Of a DNA stretch of 64,000 bases, positions 63,059 to 64,000 are shown piece by piece. Every line of letters begins with the position of its first letter. Within the stretch, counting starts at the first letter, position 1. Source of the stretch: Lateolabrax maculatus (taxonomy: Eukaryota; Chordata; Actinopteri; Acropomatiformes; Lateolabracidae). The position numbers and the translations under genes are program-made. The notes beneath the pieces were generated by a model that saw only the letters and a list, made by a program, of their open reading frames with translations, was not told the DNA's origin and made no database searches. The stretch covers positions 14,881,501 to 14,945,500 of the forward strand of contig CM062213.1 in the NCBI GenBank assembly GCA_031216445.1, written 5' to 3'.

Positions 63059-64000
63059 TTAGACTTCTTTGGCAATTCCAAGCCTAGACTCCTCTCCTTC
63101 CAGCAGCTTCCTGTAGGTGGCGATCTCAGCATCCAGCTTGAGCTTAATGTGCAGCAGTTCCTGGTAGTCTTGGAGATACTTGGTCATCTCCAGTTTGGTT
63201 TCGCAGAGCTGGGTCTCCAACTGAGCAATGACACCCTCGAGGCTCCCAACCTTATCCATGTGGGACATCTCCATGTCCTCCAGCTGCTGCTCCAGGGCCA
63301 TGTTGCGAGCCCTGAGCCCGTCAATCTGGTTCTGCAGGTCTGTTACTTGGTTGTGGAAGGTCGTAATCTCGTCTTTCATGGTCTTCATTTGCTCCTCGTG
63401 TTTGCCAGCATGCTCCTTGAGGGTGTCAAACTTGCTCTTGTACCACTTCTCAGCTTCCTGGACGTTGCGGGCAGCGACAGATTCTATCTCAGCACGCATG
63501 TTGCGCAGATAAGCAGCCAGGTCAGGCCGATCGCCATCCAGCTCTGCAGTAATCTTTGAGTCCTCAATCTGCTTCATGAGGTCAGCCACCTCTTCATCAT
63601 GCAGCTTCTTGAGGAACTCTATCTCGGCCACCAGCTGCTCTATACGCTTCTCCAGCTCAGCCTTCTGCAGCGTGGCATTGTCAACATCCTGGCGAAACTC
63701 CCTCAGGATCAACTCTGCCTCTTCTTTGAGCGCCAGCTCCTCCTCTAGCTTTAGCCTCCACACTTCAACTTCTTCTTCAATGTAGCCTCGTTCGATATCA
63801 GCTGCTCCCTTTTCATTAGTCAGGGCCTCAATCAGCTCCCGCACCTCCTTAAACTTGAGCTCATACTCTTCTCCGATGCCTGTGGGGCCTCCCTTGTAGC
63901 GGCTCTGCAGTGCAGTCAGCTCAGCTTGAAGAGCGGCATTTCTCTGCTCTAGTGCCTGGACCTTCTCGATGTATCCTGCAAACTTGACATTGAGTTCCTG
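63059..64000 (-). CDS. Intermediate-filament protein, tailless and intronless across the rod; partial (head beyond window)
   Basis: Continuous open frame of 313 codons then TAA, cut by the window edge. It carries a whole cytoplasmic intermediate-filament rod: helix-initiation motif LNVKFAGYIEKVQALEQRN at residues 3-21, FRQDVDNA near 102, EAEKWYKSKF near 182-191, and the helix-termination motif TYRKLLEGEE at 295-304. The rod is about 300 residues, the vertebrate cytoplasmic rather than lamin length. FRQDVDNA and the termination motif resemble type III (vimentin/desmin/peripherin) or type IV proteins more than keratins. Such proteins form coiled-coil dimers that build 10-nm filaments in the cytoplasm. 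Only nine residues (SRLGIAKEV) follow the rod, so there is almost no tail. No intron interrupts the rod, unlike normal type III genes, which suggests a retrocopy that stayed open. I cannot name the orthologue. Confidence 0.93.
   Translation of the reverse strand, partial: QELNVKFAGYIEKVQALEQRNAALQAELTALQSRYKGGPTGIGEEYELKFKEVRELIEALTNEKGAADIERGYIEEEVEVWRLKLEEELALKEEAELILREFRQDVDNATLQKAELEKRIEQLVAEIEFLKKLHDEEVADLMKQIEDSKITAELDGDRPDLAAYLRNMRAEIESVAARNVQEAEKWYKSKFDTLKEHAGKHEEQMKTMKDEITTFHNQVTDLQNQIDGLRARNMALEQQLEDMEMSHMDKVGSLEGVIAQLETQLCETKLEMTKYLQDYQELLHIKLKLDAEIATYRKLLEGEESRLGIAKEV

Noticed and set aside
63038..63559. 173-codon plus-strand frame with Leu/Val-rich product
   Set aside because: It is the antisense shadow of the filament rod, whose heptad-rich codons leave the opposite strand open.
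1..64000. CRISPR arrays, operons, ribosome binding sites, prophage or plasmid features
   Set aside because: The split genes and repeat content show vertebrate nuclear DNA; tandem repeats here are microsatellites, not spacer arrays.

Overview
The window is vertebrate nuclear DNA, almost certainly from a teleost fish. The reasons are split GT-AG exons of a cytosolic isoleucyl-tRNA synthetase closely matching the vertebrate protein, kilobase-scale introns, many CA/GT microsatellites, and several short inverted-repeat transposon families that I recognise from percomorph fish genomes. There is no prokaryotic gene organisation, and most long open frames are chance frames in introns or repeats.

Layout. 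(1) 1-20600: no coding exon that I can support; it holds hAT-type transposon copies (549-1000, about 2225-2466, 3335-4430 with a perfect 8-bp target duplication), MITE remnants and simple repeats. (2) About 20600-21200: a GC/CpG-rich island with a candidate first coding exon on the minus strand (20949-21017) that encodes a signal-peptide-like segment and ends in a good splice donor. Human synteny makes ROR2 a possible owner, but nothing in the exon proves it. (3) 21300-27990: mostly anonymous DNA with a fold-back element (25100-25443) and a piggyBac-like TTAA MITE (27703-27855). The last coding exon of iars1 should lie downstream of 27998, but I could not find it. (4) 27998-59000: 22 consecutive minus-strand exons of iars1, cytosolic isoleucyl-tRNA synthetase. 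They total 2617 coding bases (872 codons plus one base), all frame-consistent and all with GT-AG borders. They run from the late catalytic/editing region through the KMSKR motif and the anticodon-binding domain to both C-terminal UNE-I repeats. The N-terminal part, about 365 residues including the HIGH-type motif, is not visible. (5) 59001-63058: an intron or spacer carrying a composite 1.1-kb hAT-like element (59129-60225, perfect 8-bp target duplication) and a MITE (62581-62909). (6) 63059-64000: the 3' part of a minus-strand intermediate-filament gene, open without any intron across the entire rod and ending nine residues after the helix-termination motif; it continues past the window edge.

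How they relate: iars1 makes the enzyme that charges tRNA-Ile in the cytoplasm as part of the multi-synthetase complex. The intermediate-filament gene is structural and unrelated. Because the first visible iars1 exon has no upstream partner before the filament gene, the filament gene probably sits inside an iars1 intron on the same strand, as a retrogene would. That arrangement, and several perfect intronic hairpins, are the most unusual features here.
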